Source of the DNA: FEB-7 sp963698265
GTDB taxonomy: Bacteria; Pseudomonadota; Gammaproteobacteria; Burkholderiales; Usitatibacteraceae
Direction: 5' to 3'
Assembly: GCA_963698265.1 (NCBI GenBank)
Contig: CAVOQC010000002.1
Location: 434,001-498,000 of the forward strand
Length of the DNA stretch: 64,000 nucleotides
Part shown: positions 18,363 through 26,156 of the stretch, in pieces
Numbering within the stretch: the stretch's first letter is position 1
Layout of the letters: the number at the start of each line of letters is the position of its first letter
Notes under the pieces: model-generated
Database searches by the model: none
What the model saw: the letters and a program-made list of their open reading frames with translations, nothing else
Told to the model about the DNA's origin: nothing
Translations under genes and position numbers: made by a program

Positions 18363-19367
18363 ATCTACAAGGTCCTCATCGCCGACGACGCCCGCGTGAT
18401 GCGCTTCTCCACGCTGCGAATCCTCAAGCGCCTGGGACTCGCCGCGGTGGAGGCCGAGGACGGCATCCAGGCGCTCGAGCTCTTCCAGAGCGAGAAACCG
18501 GACCTGGTGCTGATCGATGTGCAGATGCCGGGCATGGACGGCCTCGAGGTGGTGCGGCGCATTCGCCAGCTGAGCACCGAGCATTGGGTCCCGGTGATCT
18601 TCCTCACCTCGATGGAGGACGACGCGGACTTCACGCGCGGCATCGAGGCGGGCGGCGACGATTACCTCACCAAGCCCGTGAGCCCCGTGGTGCTGGAGGC
18701 CAAGATCCGCGCCATGCGCAGGCTCGACGACATGCGCCGCGAACTCATGGCCGTCACGCTCGAGCTTCGCGAGGCCAACGAGCGCCTCGCGCGCCTGTCG
18801 ACGCAGGACGCCCTCACGGGGCTCGCCAACCGGCGCCGCTTCGACCTGGAGCTCCTGCGCGAACTGGGACGCGCGCGGCGGGAACGCCGGCCGATCTCGC
18901 TCGTGATCGCCGACGTCGACTACTTCAAGGCCTTCAACGATGCCTATGGGCATCCCGCAGGCGACGAATGCCTGCGCAAGATCGCAGCGGCGCTGCGCAC
19001 GGCGTGCCGCCGGCCGGTCGACGTGGCGGCGCGCTACGGGGGCGAGGAGTTCGCGCTGATCCTGCCAGACACCACGGAGGATGCCGCCCGCCATTGCGCC
19101 GCGGAGGCCATGCGCGCCGTGGCCGCGCTGGGGATCGCGCACCGCGGCTCGGAGGTCGCGGACATCGTCACGGTGAGCTTCGGGGTGGCAGGGTGCGTGC
19201 CCGACGACCGCATCGTGGCGGACACGCTCGTCGACCGGGCCGACCGGGCGCTCTACGCGGCCAAGCGCGCCGGGCGCAATCTCGCGATCGCGTTTTCCGA
19301 CCTTCCGCTTCCGGGACTGCCGCCGCCCGGCGGCGAGCCTGCCGCGCCGGGCGCCATCCTGCACTGA
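18363..19367 (+). CDS. Response regulator with diguanylate cyclase (receiver-GGDEF), ATC start
   Basis: This 334-residue protein has a receiver domain (residues 1-125: KVLIADDARVMR, phospho-acceptor Asp52 in LVLIDVQMPGMDG, FLTSMED, YLTKPV), a short coiled linker (~125-165) and a GGDEF domain. The active site reads GGEEF (~226-230), with an I-site RPVD five residues before it, so it should make cyclic di-GMP and be product-inhibited. In this frame the first NTG is at 18396, inside the receiver and beyond the acidic pair. The ATC at 18363 stands five bases after a perfect GGAGG, so it is taken as the start. The alternatives are an ATG-to-ATC sequencing error or a truncated receiver. No dedicated kinase is adjacent. 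Confidence 0.85.
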   Translation: MYKVLIADDARVMRFSTLRILKRLGLAAVEAEDGIQALELFQSEKPDLVLIDVQMPGMDGLEVVRRIRQLSTEHWVPVIFLTSMEDDADFTRGIEAGGDDYLTKPVSPVVLEAKIRAMRRLDDMRRELMAVTLELREANERLARLSTQDALTGLANRRRFDLELLRELGRARRERRPISLVIADVDYFKAFNDAYGHPAGDECLRKIAAALRTACRRPVDVAARYGGEEFALILPDTTEDAARHCAAEAMRAVAALGIAHRGSEVADIVTVSFGVAGCVPDDRIVADTLVDRADRALYAAKRAGRNLAIAFSDLPLPGLPPPGGEPAAPGAILH

Positions 19368-19383
19368 TCGCGCGGCCCGGGCC

Positions 19384-21981
19384 CTATTCCCGGCCGTCGA
19401 GCACCTGGCGAAGCGTCTGGGCGAAGGCCTCGCGGCCGGCCTCGTGCTCCAGAGCCGGGCCGTTCACGACGAACACGTCCTCGGCGCGCGCGCCCAGCGT
19501 GGTCACGCGCGCATCCACGAGGTTCAGTCCCGCGGCGAGCAGCGCCCGCGCGATGGCCGACAGGAGCCCCGGCCGGTCCGCGCAGGTCGCGAAGACCTGC
19601 CAGGCGTCGCCCGTGCGCGTGCGCACGATCTCGACCTTGGGCTCGAAGGGAAAGTGCTTGACCCACCGGGAGACGCGTCCGGTGGGCGCCTCGCCCAGCG
19701 GTTCGTCCGGCGCGAGGGCGGTGGCGAGGCCTTCCTCCACCTGGTGGATCAGGTCGCGGTAGTGCTCGCCTTCGCGCGAGCGCGAGAGGACCTGGAAGCC
19801 GTCGAGCGCGTAGCCGTGCCCGGTCGTGTAGATCTTCGCCGCGGCGATGTCGAGCTGGCGGCGCTCGAAGAACCCGGTGATGCGCGCGAACACGCCCGGC
19901 TGGTCGCGGGCGTAGACCATCACCTGCAGCCCTTCGCCGATCGGCGAGAGGCGCGCCCGCACGACCGGCCGCGGCGGCGCGGGGCGCAGGCACAGCGTGC
20001 GCGTGTGCCAGCCGATCTCGCTCGTCTCGAAGCGCTGGAAGTAGTTCTCGCCGAAGTGCTTCCACAGCGCCTCGTGGCCGCCGGCATCGTGGACGTACTG
20101 GCGGAAGATGCGCAGGGCCTCGGCCTTCTTCGCCTCGATCGCCTTGGCGGCGTAGTCCGTGTCGCCGCGATGGATCCGGCGCGTGGAGCGGAAGAGGTCC
20201 TCGAGGAGCTTGCCCTTCCACGCGTTCCAGACCCTCGGGCTCGTGCCGCGGATGTCCGCGACGGTGAGGATGTAGAGTGCGGTGAGGGTGCGCTCGTCGC
20301 GGGTGTGGGCGGCGAACTGCGAGATCACCTCGGGGTCGGACAGGTCCTGCTTCTGGGCGGTCGAGGACATCACGAGGTGGTTCGCGACGAGCCATGCCAC
20401 GAGCCTCGCCTCGGCCTTCGCGACGCCGTGCGCGCGGCAGAAGCGCTCGGCGTCGCGTGCGCCGAGGGTCGAGTGGTCGCCGCCGCGGCCCTTGGCGATG
20501 TCGTGGAAGAGCGCGGCCAGGTAGAGCACCTCGGGGGCGTCGAACTCCTGCATGAGCTTCGAGCAGAACGGGTGCTCGAGGTCGAACTTCGGCAGCCGGA
20601 AGCGCCGCAGGTTGCGGATCACCATGAGGATGTGCTCGTCCACGGTGTAGACGTGGAAGAGGTCGTGCTGCATCTGCCCGGTGATCCGCCCGAAGGCCGG
20701 GAGGTAGCGGCCCAGGACGCCGTAGCGGCTCATGCGCCGCAGGGTCCAGGTGAAGCGGTCGCCGCACACGATGTCCATGAAGCGGCGGCGATTCTCCGGG
20801 TCCTCGCGGAAGGCGCGGTCGATCCGCGGGAGCGCGCGCGACAGCGATCGCAGCGCCGTGGCCGAGAGGTTCGCGATGCCGCGGTCCTCCTGGAGGCGGC
20901 GGAAGGTCTCCAGTATCTTGCCCGGCTCGCGCTCGAAGAGGGACTCGTCGCACAGGTCGAGCGTGTAGTCGACCATCCGGAAGTCGGCGTCGAGGCTGCG
21001 GATCTTGCGCTCCCGCGCCGGGACGATGCGCGCGTAGAGGTTGGCGATGAGGATCTGGTTGAAGCGCCAGATCGCCTTGGCCGCGAGGTAGTAGCGGCGC
21101 ATCAGCAGGTCCGAGGCCACGAGCGAGCCGGTGCCCTCGAGCTTCAGCTGCCGCGCGATCTCGATCTGGTGGTCGAAGACGAGCCGGTCCTCGCGCCTTC
21201 CGGCCAGGTAGTGCAGGCGGATGCGCAGGTCCTGGAGGACCCGCTCGTTGCGCGTGATGCCCGCCGCTTCGCGCGCGGTGATGATGTCCTGCGCGGCAAG
21301 TTCCTGCCAACTCGCGCCGATCCCCGCCGCGCGCGCCGCCCACAGGACCGTGTGCAGGTCGCGCAGGCCCCCGGGGCTTTCCTTGATGTTGGGTTCCAGG
21401 TTGTAGGCGGCCTCCTGGAAGCGGTCGTGGCGCCGCCGCTGCTCCTCGACCTTGGCGCGGAAGTAGTCGCGCACGTTGCGGCGTGCGGCGAGGCGGCCGG
21501 CCAGTTCCGCGACGAGCGAGGCGTCGCCGGCGACTGGCCGGGACTCGAGCAGGCTCGTGTCCACCGTCACGTCCTTGGCCGCCTCCTCCACGCACTCGGA
21601 GAGCGTGCGCACGCTGATGCCGGGCTCCAGGCCGCAGTCCCACAGGAGCCCCACGAAGCGTTCGACGTCGCCATCGGGAGTCCTGCCGTCGGGCAGCAGC
21701 ACGAGGAGATCGACGTCGGACTGCGGAAAGAGCCGCGCGCGGCCGTAGCCGCCCACCGCGACCAGCGCGAGCCCTCGGTCGCGGATGCTCCCGGCCCACA
21801 GTCGCACGAGGAAGGCGTCGACGAGCGCGGCGTGCGCGGCGAGGCAGCGCTGGGGATCGCGGCGGCGCAGGTAGCGCTCGCGCAATGCCTCGCGCCGGGC
21901 CTTGAGCCAGCGGCGCGCCTGCGCGGGGTCGCTCGCGCGTGGTGGCTCTATGCGGGCGGTGCCGGGGGCGGTGGGGTGCAT
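19384..21981 (-). CDS. glnD: PII uridylyltransferase / uridylyl-removing enzyme
   Basis: This 865-residue protein has the nucleotidyltransferase motif GGYGRARLFPQSDVDLLVLL (residues ~75-95), a GlnE-like helical region, an HD phosphohydrolase domain with LFHDIAKGRGGDHS (~490), and two C-terminal ACT domains (~690 and ~795 onward) that sense glutamine. It adds or removes UMP on PII proteins to report nitrogen status. Domain order and length are as in proteobacterial GlnD. It lies 40 bases after map on the minus strand, the usual map-glnD order. It converges on the receiver-GGDEF gene with only 16 bases between the stops. Confidence 0.96.
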   Translation of the reverse strand: MHPTAPGTARIEPPRASDPAQARRWLKARREALRERYLRRRDPQRCLAAHAALVDAFLVRLWAGSIRDRGLALVAVGGYGRARLFPQSDVDLLVLLPDGRTPDGDVERFVGLLWDCGLEPGISVRTLSECVEEAAKDVTVDTSLLESRPVAGDASLVAELAGRLAARRNVRDYFRAKVEEQRRRHDRFQEAAYNLEPNIKESPGGLRDLHTVLWAARAAGIGASWQELAAQDIITAREAAGITRNERVLQDLRIRLHYLAGRREDRLVFDHQIEIARQLKLEGTGSLVASDLLMRRYYLAAKAIWRFNQILIANLYARIVPARERKIRSLDADFRMVDYTLDLCDESLFEREPGKILETFRRLQEDRGIANLSATALRSLSRALPRIDRAFREDPENRRRFMDIVCGDRFTWTLRRMSRYGVLGRYLPAFGRITGQMQHDLFHVYTVDEHILMVIRNLRRFRLPKFDLEHPFCSKLMQEFDAPEVLYLAALFHDIAKGRGGDHSTLGARDAERFCRAHGVAKAEARLVAWLVANHLVMSSTAQKQDLSDPEVISQFAAHTRDERTLTALYILTVADIRGTSPRVWNAWKGKLLEDLFRSTRRIHRGDTDYAAKAIEAKKAEALRIFRQYVHDAGGHEALWKHFGENYFQRFETSEIGWHTRTLCLRPAPPRPVVRARLSPIGEGLQVMVYARDQPGVFARITGFFERRQLDIAAAKIYTTGHGYALDGFQVLSRSREGEHYRDLIHQVEEGLATALAPDEPLGEAPTGRVSRWVKHFPFEPKVEIVRTRTGDAWQVFATCADRPGLLSAIARALLAAGLNLVDARVTTLGARAEDVFVVNGPALEHEAGREAFAQTLRQVLDGRE

Positions 21982-22021
21982 GGCCTGTGCGCGGCGCGTT
22001 CGCCACCGCGGCCCGGCGCGC

Positions 22022-22849
22022 TCAGGGCGCGGCGGTCGCGGGTCGGGAGGCGCCGACGAAGGCGGGCACGGCGGGCGCCCCGGAGGAGAGCGTCAGGACC
22101 TCGAAGCCTTCCGGCGTCACGAGGACGGTGTGCTCCCACTGCGCGGAGAGCGAATGGTCCGCGGTGACGATGGTCCAGCCGTCGGCGAGCGCGCGGATGT
22201 CGCGCCGGCCCGCGTTCACCATCGGCTCGATGGTGAAGGTCATGCCCGCCTCGAGGGTGATGCCGGAGTCCGGGCGGCCGTAGTGCAGCACCTGCGGCTC
22301 CTCGTGGAAGCGCCGGCCGATGCCGTGGCCGCAGAACTCGCGCACGATGCTGTAGCCGCGCGACTCCGCGTGGCGCTGCACCGCGTGGCCGATGTCGCCC
22401 AGGCTCGCGCCCGCGCGCACCTGCTCGATGCCCTTCCACATGCACTCGTAGGTCGACTCGCACAGGCGCCGCGCCTGGATAGAGGGCTCGCCCACGAAGA
22501 ACATCCGGCTCGTGTCGCCGTGCCAGCCGTCCTTGATGACGGTGATGTCGATGTTCACGATGTCGCCCTGCTTCAGGATCTTCTCGCCGGGCACCCCGTG
22601 GCAGACCTGGTGGTTCACCGAAGTGCAGATCGACTTGGGGTACGGGCGGTGGCCCGGGGGCGCGTAGTCGAGGGGCGCGGGCGTGGTGCCCTGCACGTTC
22701 ACCATGTAGTCGTGGCAGAGCCGGTCGAGATGCTCCGTGGTCACGCCGGGCTTCACGTGCGGGGTGACGAAGTCGAGCACCTCCGCCGCAAGGCGGCCGG
22801 CGATGCGCATCTTCTCGACGTCCTGCGGGGTCTTGGTCTCGATCGCCAC
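22022..22849 (-). CDS. map: Type I methionine aminopeptidase
   Basis: This 275-residue enzyme is the catalytic-domain-only type. Metal ligands are in NIDITVIKDGWHGDTSRMF (two Asp), EFCGHGIGRRFHEEPQVLHY (His), TFTIEPMVN (Glu) and the closing SAQWEHTVLV (Glu). GTG at 22849 (VAIETKTPQDVEKMRIAG) aligns with other Map N-termini; the frame is open further upstream, but that region holds the promoter. It trims initiator methionine after deformylation. In many proteobacteria map faces rpsB directly; here 4.7 kb of accessory genes separate them. Confidence 0.95.
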   Translation of the reverse strand: MAIETKTPQDVEKMRIAGRLAAEVLDFVTPHVKPGVTTEHLDRLCHDYMVNVQGTTPAPLDYAPPGHRPYPKSICTSVNHQVCHGVPGEKILKQGDIVNIDITVIKDGWHGDTSRMFFVGEPSIQARRLCESTYECMWKGIEQVRAGASLGDIGHAVQRHAESRGYSIVREFCGHGIGRRFHEEPQVLHYGRPDSGITLEAGMTFTIEPMVNAGRRDIRALADGWTIVTADHSLSAQWEHTVLVTPEGFEVLTLSSGAPAVPAFVGASRPATAAP

Positions 22850-22877
22850 GGTCGGGGGAGAGTTCGCGAAAGGCGTA

Positions 22878-22906
22878 ATTATAGCGGCACCCTGAAACCC
22901 ATTGAA
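22878..22906 (-). promoter_or_regulatory. Promoter of map-glnD
   Basis: A perfect TATAAT lies at 22878-22883 on the minus strand, with a weak -35 TTCAAT at 22901-22906 (17-base spacer). Transcription would begin near 22871, about 20 bases before the map GTG, so there is little room for a ribosome site. Confidence 0.6.
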
Positions 22907-23012
22907 ACAACCCGGCGCAATGCGGAAATCGCACGGCATCACATCGCTTCCATCATGGGTTCGTCAGGCAAGCAACCTGATCCATGCAACGCAGCCCACC
23001 CCACAGGAGCTC

Positions 23013-23504
23013 ATGATGATCACCCGGAACATCCTTCGCCATGCAGTGCTGGTTCTCGGACTCGCGGTCTCTGCAGCGGGACTTGCACAGTTCGCGCCGG
23101 GCGTCGTTCCCTCGGGAATGACCCCGGAGCAACGCGACGCCTTCCGCGCCCAACGGCAGGCCGAAATGAACGCCATGACCCCGGAGCAGCGCGAGACCTT
23201 TCGCGTGCAACGGCAGGCCGAAATGAACGCCATGACTCCGGAGCAGCGCGAGACCTTGCGCGTGCAACGGCAAGCCGAAATGAACGCAATGACCCCGGAG
23301 CAGCGCGAGACCTTTCGCGTGCAACGGCAGGCCGAAATGAACGCGATGACCCCGGAGCAGCGCGCCGAGGCGCAGGCCAACCGCGGCCAGGGCGATGGCG
23401 CGGGAGGGCAAGGCAGGGGCACGATGGCGCGCGACGGCTCGGGGTCGGGCGGGCAATACGGGAAGGCCGGTGGCCAAGGCGGCGCCAGGGGCAGGGGCCG
23501 CTGA
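23013..23504 (+). CDS. Exported MTPEQR-repeat protein with Gly/Arg tail
   Basis: This 163-residue protein follows AGGAG (23005-23009); ATG 23013 or 23016 may be used. An export signal (ITRNILRHAVLVLGLAVSAA, cleavage near GLA-QF) precedes four near-identical 19-residue units of the form MTPEQR-x(3)-R-x-QRQAEMNA and a fifth partial unit. The tail is Gly/Gln-rich and ends GGQGGARGRGR. MTPEQR-type motifs recur in small periplasmic proteins of the Spy/LTxxQ kind, but no full domain is recognised. It converges on the sensor kinase gene and is the left border of the accessory module. A periplasmic scaffold or stress-binding role is only a guess. Confidence 0.75.
   Translation: MMITRNILRHAVLVLGLAVSAAGLAQFAPGVVPSGMTPEQRDAFRAQRQAEMNAMTPEQRETFRVQRQAEMNAMTPEQRETLRVQRQAEMNAMTPEQRETFRVQRQAEMNAMTPEQRAEAQANRGQGDGAGGQGRGTMARDGSGSGGQYGKAGGQGGARGRGR
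23118..23363 (+). repeat. 57-bp in-frame tandem repeats
   Basis: Units start at 23118, 23175, 23232 and 23289, with an 18-base start of a fifth at 23346. Each encodes 19 residues beginning MTPEQR. The units differ by only a few bases (for example ACCTTTCGC against ACCTTGCGC), which suggests recent expansion by slippage or recombination. Confidence 0.9.
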
Positions 23505-23516
23505 TCCGGATTCGCC

Positions 23517-23538
23517 GGGGCGCGCCTTGGCGCGCCCC
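23517..23538. terminator. GC hairpin between convergent genes
   Basis: GGGGCGCGC (23517-23525) and GCGCGCCCC (23530-23538) form a nine-pair stem with a four-base loop. There is no T-tract on either side. It lies between the stops of the repeat protein (23504) and the sensor kinase (23582), so a role as a bidirectional transcription block is plausible but unproven. Confidence 0.45.
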
Positions 23539-23581
23539 GTGCCGACGGGCACTGCGACCGGGTTGCAAGCGTCACCGCCGG

Positions 23582-24892
23582 TCAGGCAAGACCGATCGCG
23601 AGCCAGACGCTGGTTCCGCCGCCGCGCCGGCTCTTGATCGCGAGTCGCCAGCCGTGCGTTTCGGCGAGCTGCCGCGCGATGGCGAGCCCGAGGCCGCTGC
23701 CGCCGGTCGCGCGGTTGCGCGAAGGCTCCAGCCGGAAGAACGGCCGCATCACCGCCTCCCGCAGGTCCGCCGGAATTCCCGGGCCGCCATCGCGAACGCC
23801 GACGAAGATCGCGCGGCGGCAGCGCCGGCGGACGACGTCGACGCGTTTCGTTCCCCCGTGCGCCAGCGCGTTTTCAACCAGGTTGTTCACGATTCGCTGC
23901 AACGCGACCGGTGCCACGGCCACGCGGCAGGGTCCGCCCGTCGTGCGAAGGCGCACTTCGCCGGGCGCCAGCGTCGAGGCCGCCTGGACGCGCCCGGCGA
24001 GCAGGTCGTCCACGTCGATCACGCGCTCGGGCTCGCGTTCGCGGGCACGGGCGAGTTCGAGCTGCGCGCGGATGAGCGCGTCCATCTCGGTGATGTCTGC
24101 CTCCATCTTCGCGACGAGCGGGGAGGACCGCTCCTCGCCGAGGATGCCCAGCGCCATCCTGAGCCTCGAGAGCGGGCTGCGCAGGTCGTGGGACACGCCG
24201 GCGAGCAGCGTCGCCTGGTTCTCCCGCTGGGCCGCGAGGCGCGCGGCGGTCTCGTTGAACGCCCGCGCGAGTTCCGCCAGTTCGCGATCGCCCGCCTCCG
24301 GAAGGCGCCGCGGCATCCCGCCTTCGCCGATCTCGCGGGCGGCGCGCGCGAGCTGCGCCACCGGGGAGCTGACCCGCCGCGCCAGTTGCCACGCGACGAC
24401 GAGGGTGACGAGAAGCGCGGCCGCCAGGGTCCACCAGAACGCCCGCATGGGGCGCGGCGTCAGGAGGTCCTTCGAGAAGCTGAAGCGCAGGACCCGGCCC
24501 GCCATGGGGACATCGGCGTGGAAGCGTCCGTCCGGCGTTTCCGTCACGCGGGCCACGGTGCCGGGGTCCACTCGCGGCGCCAGCGCCTCGCGCAGGAAGT
24601 TGAGGTAGGGGTGGTGTCCCACCTCCTCGGCTTGCGGCACCGGCGCCTCCGCCACGTCGAGTCCGTGGCTCGAGGCGAGTTCGGCCGAGAACGCCGGGCG
24701 GGTGCCGGGCGGCAATTCCACCCAGGTCCGGGCCGACAGGACGAGCAAGGCGGAGAAATCGTCGGCGGAACGCTGCGCGAGCGGAACGAGCACGTTCACG
24801 AACAGCGCGAGCCCCGCCGTCACCTGGAACACGAGGAGCCCCGCGGCCACGGTGAGCGCCGTGCGGCGAAAGAGCGACCGGCTGCGCCTCAC
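23582..24892 (-). CDS. Membrane sensor histidine kinase (EnvZ/OmpB type)
   Basis: This 436-residue protein has two membrane helices (TALTVAAGLLVFQVTAGLAL, ~10-30; FWWTLAAALLVTLVVAW, ~152-170) around a periplasmic sensor of about 120 residues with no recognised fold. It then has HAMP (~170-225), HisKA with GVSHDLRSPLSRL (His235) and HATPase with NNLVENALAHGG and GGSGLGLAIARQLAETHGW. The GTG start overlaps the response regulator stop (GTGA), so the pair is coupled. The signal is unknown. The flanking divergent and convergent exported-protein genes suggest an envelope stimulus. Confidence 0.92.
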   Translation of the reverse strand: MRRSRSLFRRTALTVAAGLLVFQVTAGLALFVNVLVPLAQRSADDFSALLVLSARTWVELPPGTRPAFSAELASSHGLDVAEAPVPQAEEVGHHPYLNFLREALAPRVDPGTVARVTETPDGRFHADVPMAGRVLRFSFSKDLLTPRPMRAFWWTLAAALLVTLVVAWQLARRVSSPVAQLARAAREIGEGGMPRRLPEAGDRELAELARAFNETAARLAAQRENQATLLAGVSHDLRSPLSRLRMALGILGEERSSPLVAKMEADITEMDALIRAQLELARAREREPERVIDVDDLLAGRVQAASTLAPGEVRLRTTGGPCRVAVAPVALQRIVNNLVENALAHGGTKRVDVVRRRCRRAIFVGVRDGGPGIPADLREAVMRPFFRLEPSRNRATGGSGLGLAIARQLAETHGWRLAIKSRRGGGTSVWLAIGLA

Positions 24893-25605
24893 TTCGATGT
24901 CCCGCCGTTCGGCGAGAAGAGGTAGCCCTGCCCCCAGATGGTGCGCAGGTACACGGGCGATTCCGGGTCCGGCTCGATCTTGCGGCGCAACCGGGCCACG
25001 CGCACGTCCACGCTGCGGTCGAACGGATCGCGCTCGTAGCCCTTCATCAGCGTGATGAGCTGGTCGCGCGACAGCACGCGGTTGGGGTGCTCGAGGAAGA
25101 TCCGCAGCAGCTCGAACTCGCCGCCCGTCAGCGCGATTTCCCCCGACGGACCGGACAGGACGCGCGACGGGATGTCGAATCGGTATGACCCGAAGGCGTG
25201 GCTCCGGGCGCGCCGGGCAGCGGTGTCCACGGTCCCGCGCCGCAGCACGGCGCGCACGCGCGCAAGCAGTTCCCGCGGCCCGAAGGGCTTCGCGAGGTAG
25301 TCGTCCGCGCCCACTTCGAGCCCCACCACGCGATCGACTTCCTCGCCGCGTGCCGAGACGATGATGACCGGGGGGCCGCCGCTCGCGCGAATCTCGCGCA
25401 GCAGCACCAGGCCGTCGTCGCCGGGAAGCATGAGATCGAGGACGACGAGGTCCGGGGTGGATTGCGCGAGGCTTTCGCGAAGGCCGCCCCCGTCGCCCAC
25501 GCAGCTCACGTCGTAGCCATTGGTCTCGAGGTAGCTCTCGACCAGGTCGCGCAGCGCGACGTCGTCGTCCACCACCAGGATGCGTTGTGCGGTGTGTGCG
25601 TCCAT
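24889..25605 (-). CDS. OmpR-family response regulator
   Basis: This 238-residue protein has a receiver (residues 6-120: ILVVDDD, phospho-acceptor Asp57 in LVVLDLMLPGDDG, IVSARG, YLAKPFGPRELLARV) and a winged-helix DNA-binding domain (~140-235: LTGGEFELLRIFLEHPNRVL, DVRVARLRRKIEPDP, TIWGQGYLF). It is read first in the operon, with the kinase after it. The upstream region is shared with a divergent exported-protein gene and contains direct repeats that could be its binding sites. Targets are inferred, not shown. Confidence 0.93.
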   Translation of the reverse strand: MDAHTAQRILVVDDDVALRDLVESYLETNGYDVSCVGDGGGLRESLAQSTPDLVVLDLMLPGDDGLVLLREIRASGGPPVIIVSARGEEVDRVVGLEVGADDYLAKPFGPRELLARVRAVLRRGTVDTAARRARSHAFGSYRFDIPSRVLSGPSGEIALTGGEFELLRIFLEHPNRVLSRDQLITLMKGYERDPFDRSVDVRVARLRRKIEPDPESPVYLRTIWGQGYLFSPNGGTSK

Positions 25606-25691
25606 GTCGAAGCGGTGCCCATGCCCGTTGTGCCGTACAGGGCCCCGAACGACAGGGTAGCGTCAAAGCGACCGCAAGAAGGGCCCGCGAA

Positions 25692-25735
25692 ACAACCTGA
25701 TACAACCTGTTTCGATTGCGCAAGCGATTCGAAAC
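25692..25735. promoter_or_regulatory. Repeats in divergent region: candidate regulator sites
   Basis: ACAACCTG occurs twice, at 25692-25699 and 25702-25709, exactly 10 bases apart (one helical turn), as expected for an OmpR-type dimer. An inverted repeat GTTTCGA (25709-25715) / TCGAAAC (25729-25735) follows. The nine bases CAACCTGAT (25693-25701) recur at 22973-22981, upstream of the MTPEQR repeat gene. The repeats are seen; binding by the adjacent regulator is inferred. Confidence 0.45.
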
Positions 25736-25758
25736 GCCCGAGGTCGACAGTGGATCCC

Positions 25759-26103
25759 ATGAACAAGGCGACGTACCGCATTCGACGGGCCCGTCACGCG
25801 GCGCTCCTCTTCGCGTTCCTGCTTGTCGCGACGAGCGCCGGGGCATCCGGCGATCGTCCGCCCGTACGCAACGATCCGCAGAAGGCCGTCGCGGCCGCGT
25901 GTCGGGAGCCGAAACCCGCCGTGCCCGGCACACCCGGGCCCGCCGCCGGCGGCGAGGCGTGCGATTCGCCGGCGCGCCCGACGGATGCCGCTTCCGATGC
26001 CGGCAAGCCCCGGACTTTCCGTCCCGACCGGTTCGGCGCGGGATTCGAGTCCCGCCAGGGTCCGGCCGGCGGCGCCGGCCGAGGCCGAGGCAGAGGTCGC
26101 TGA
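25759..26103 (+). CDS. Small exported protein with Gly/Arg-rich tail
   Basis: This 114-residue protein has an Arg-rich N-terminus and a hydrophobic export segment (HAALLFAFLLVATSAGASG). The mature region is rich in Pro, Ala and Arg and contains two cysteines (AAACREP, GEACDSP). It ends GGAGRGRGRGR, closely matching the tail of the MTPEQR repeat protein on the other side of the two-component system. It is transcribed away from the response regulator. An in-frame GTG at 25750 is an alternative start. No family is recognised. Confidence 0.65.
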   Translation: MNKATYRIRRARHAALLFAFLLVATSAGASGDRPPVRNDPQKAVAAACREPKPAVPGTPGPAAGGEACDSPARPTDAASDAGKPRTFRPDRFGAGFESRQGPAGGAGRGRGRGR

Positions 26104-26156
26104 CCCGGGTTTCGGACCCATTTCCCGGGCCCATTTCAATGGAGAGGAGTCCCGCC

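Noticed and set aside
22902..23012. N-terminal extension of the MTPEQR repeat protein
   Set aside because: The frame is open upstream, but AGGAG and the signal peptide place the start at 23013 or 23016, and the upstream part contains the map promoter.
23118..23363. CRISPR array
   Set aside because: Units are contiguous, in frame and protein-coding, without unique spacers; no cas genes are nearby. The same applies to 59727-60002.
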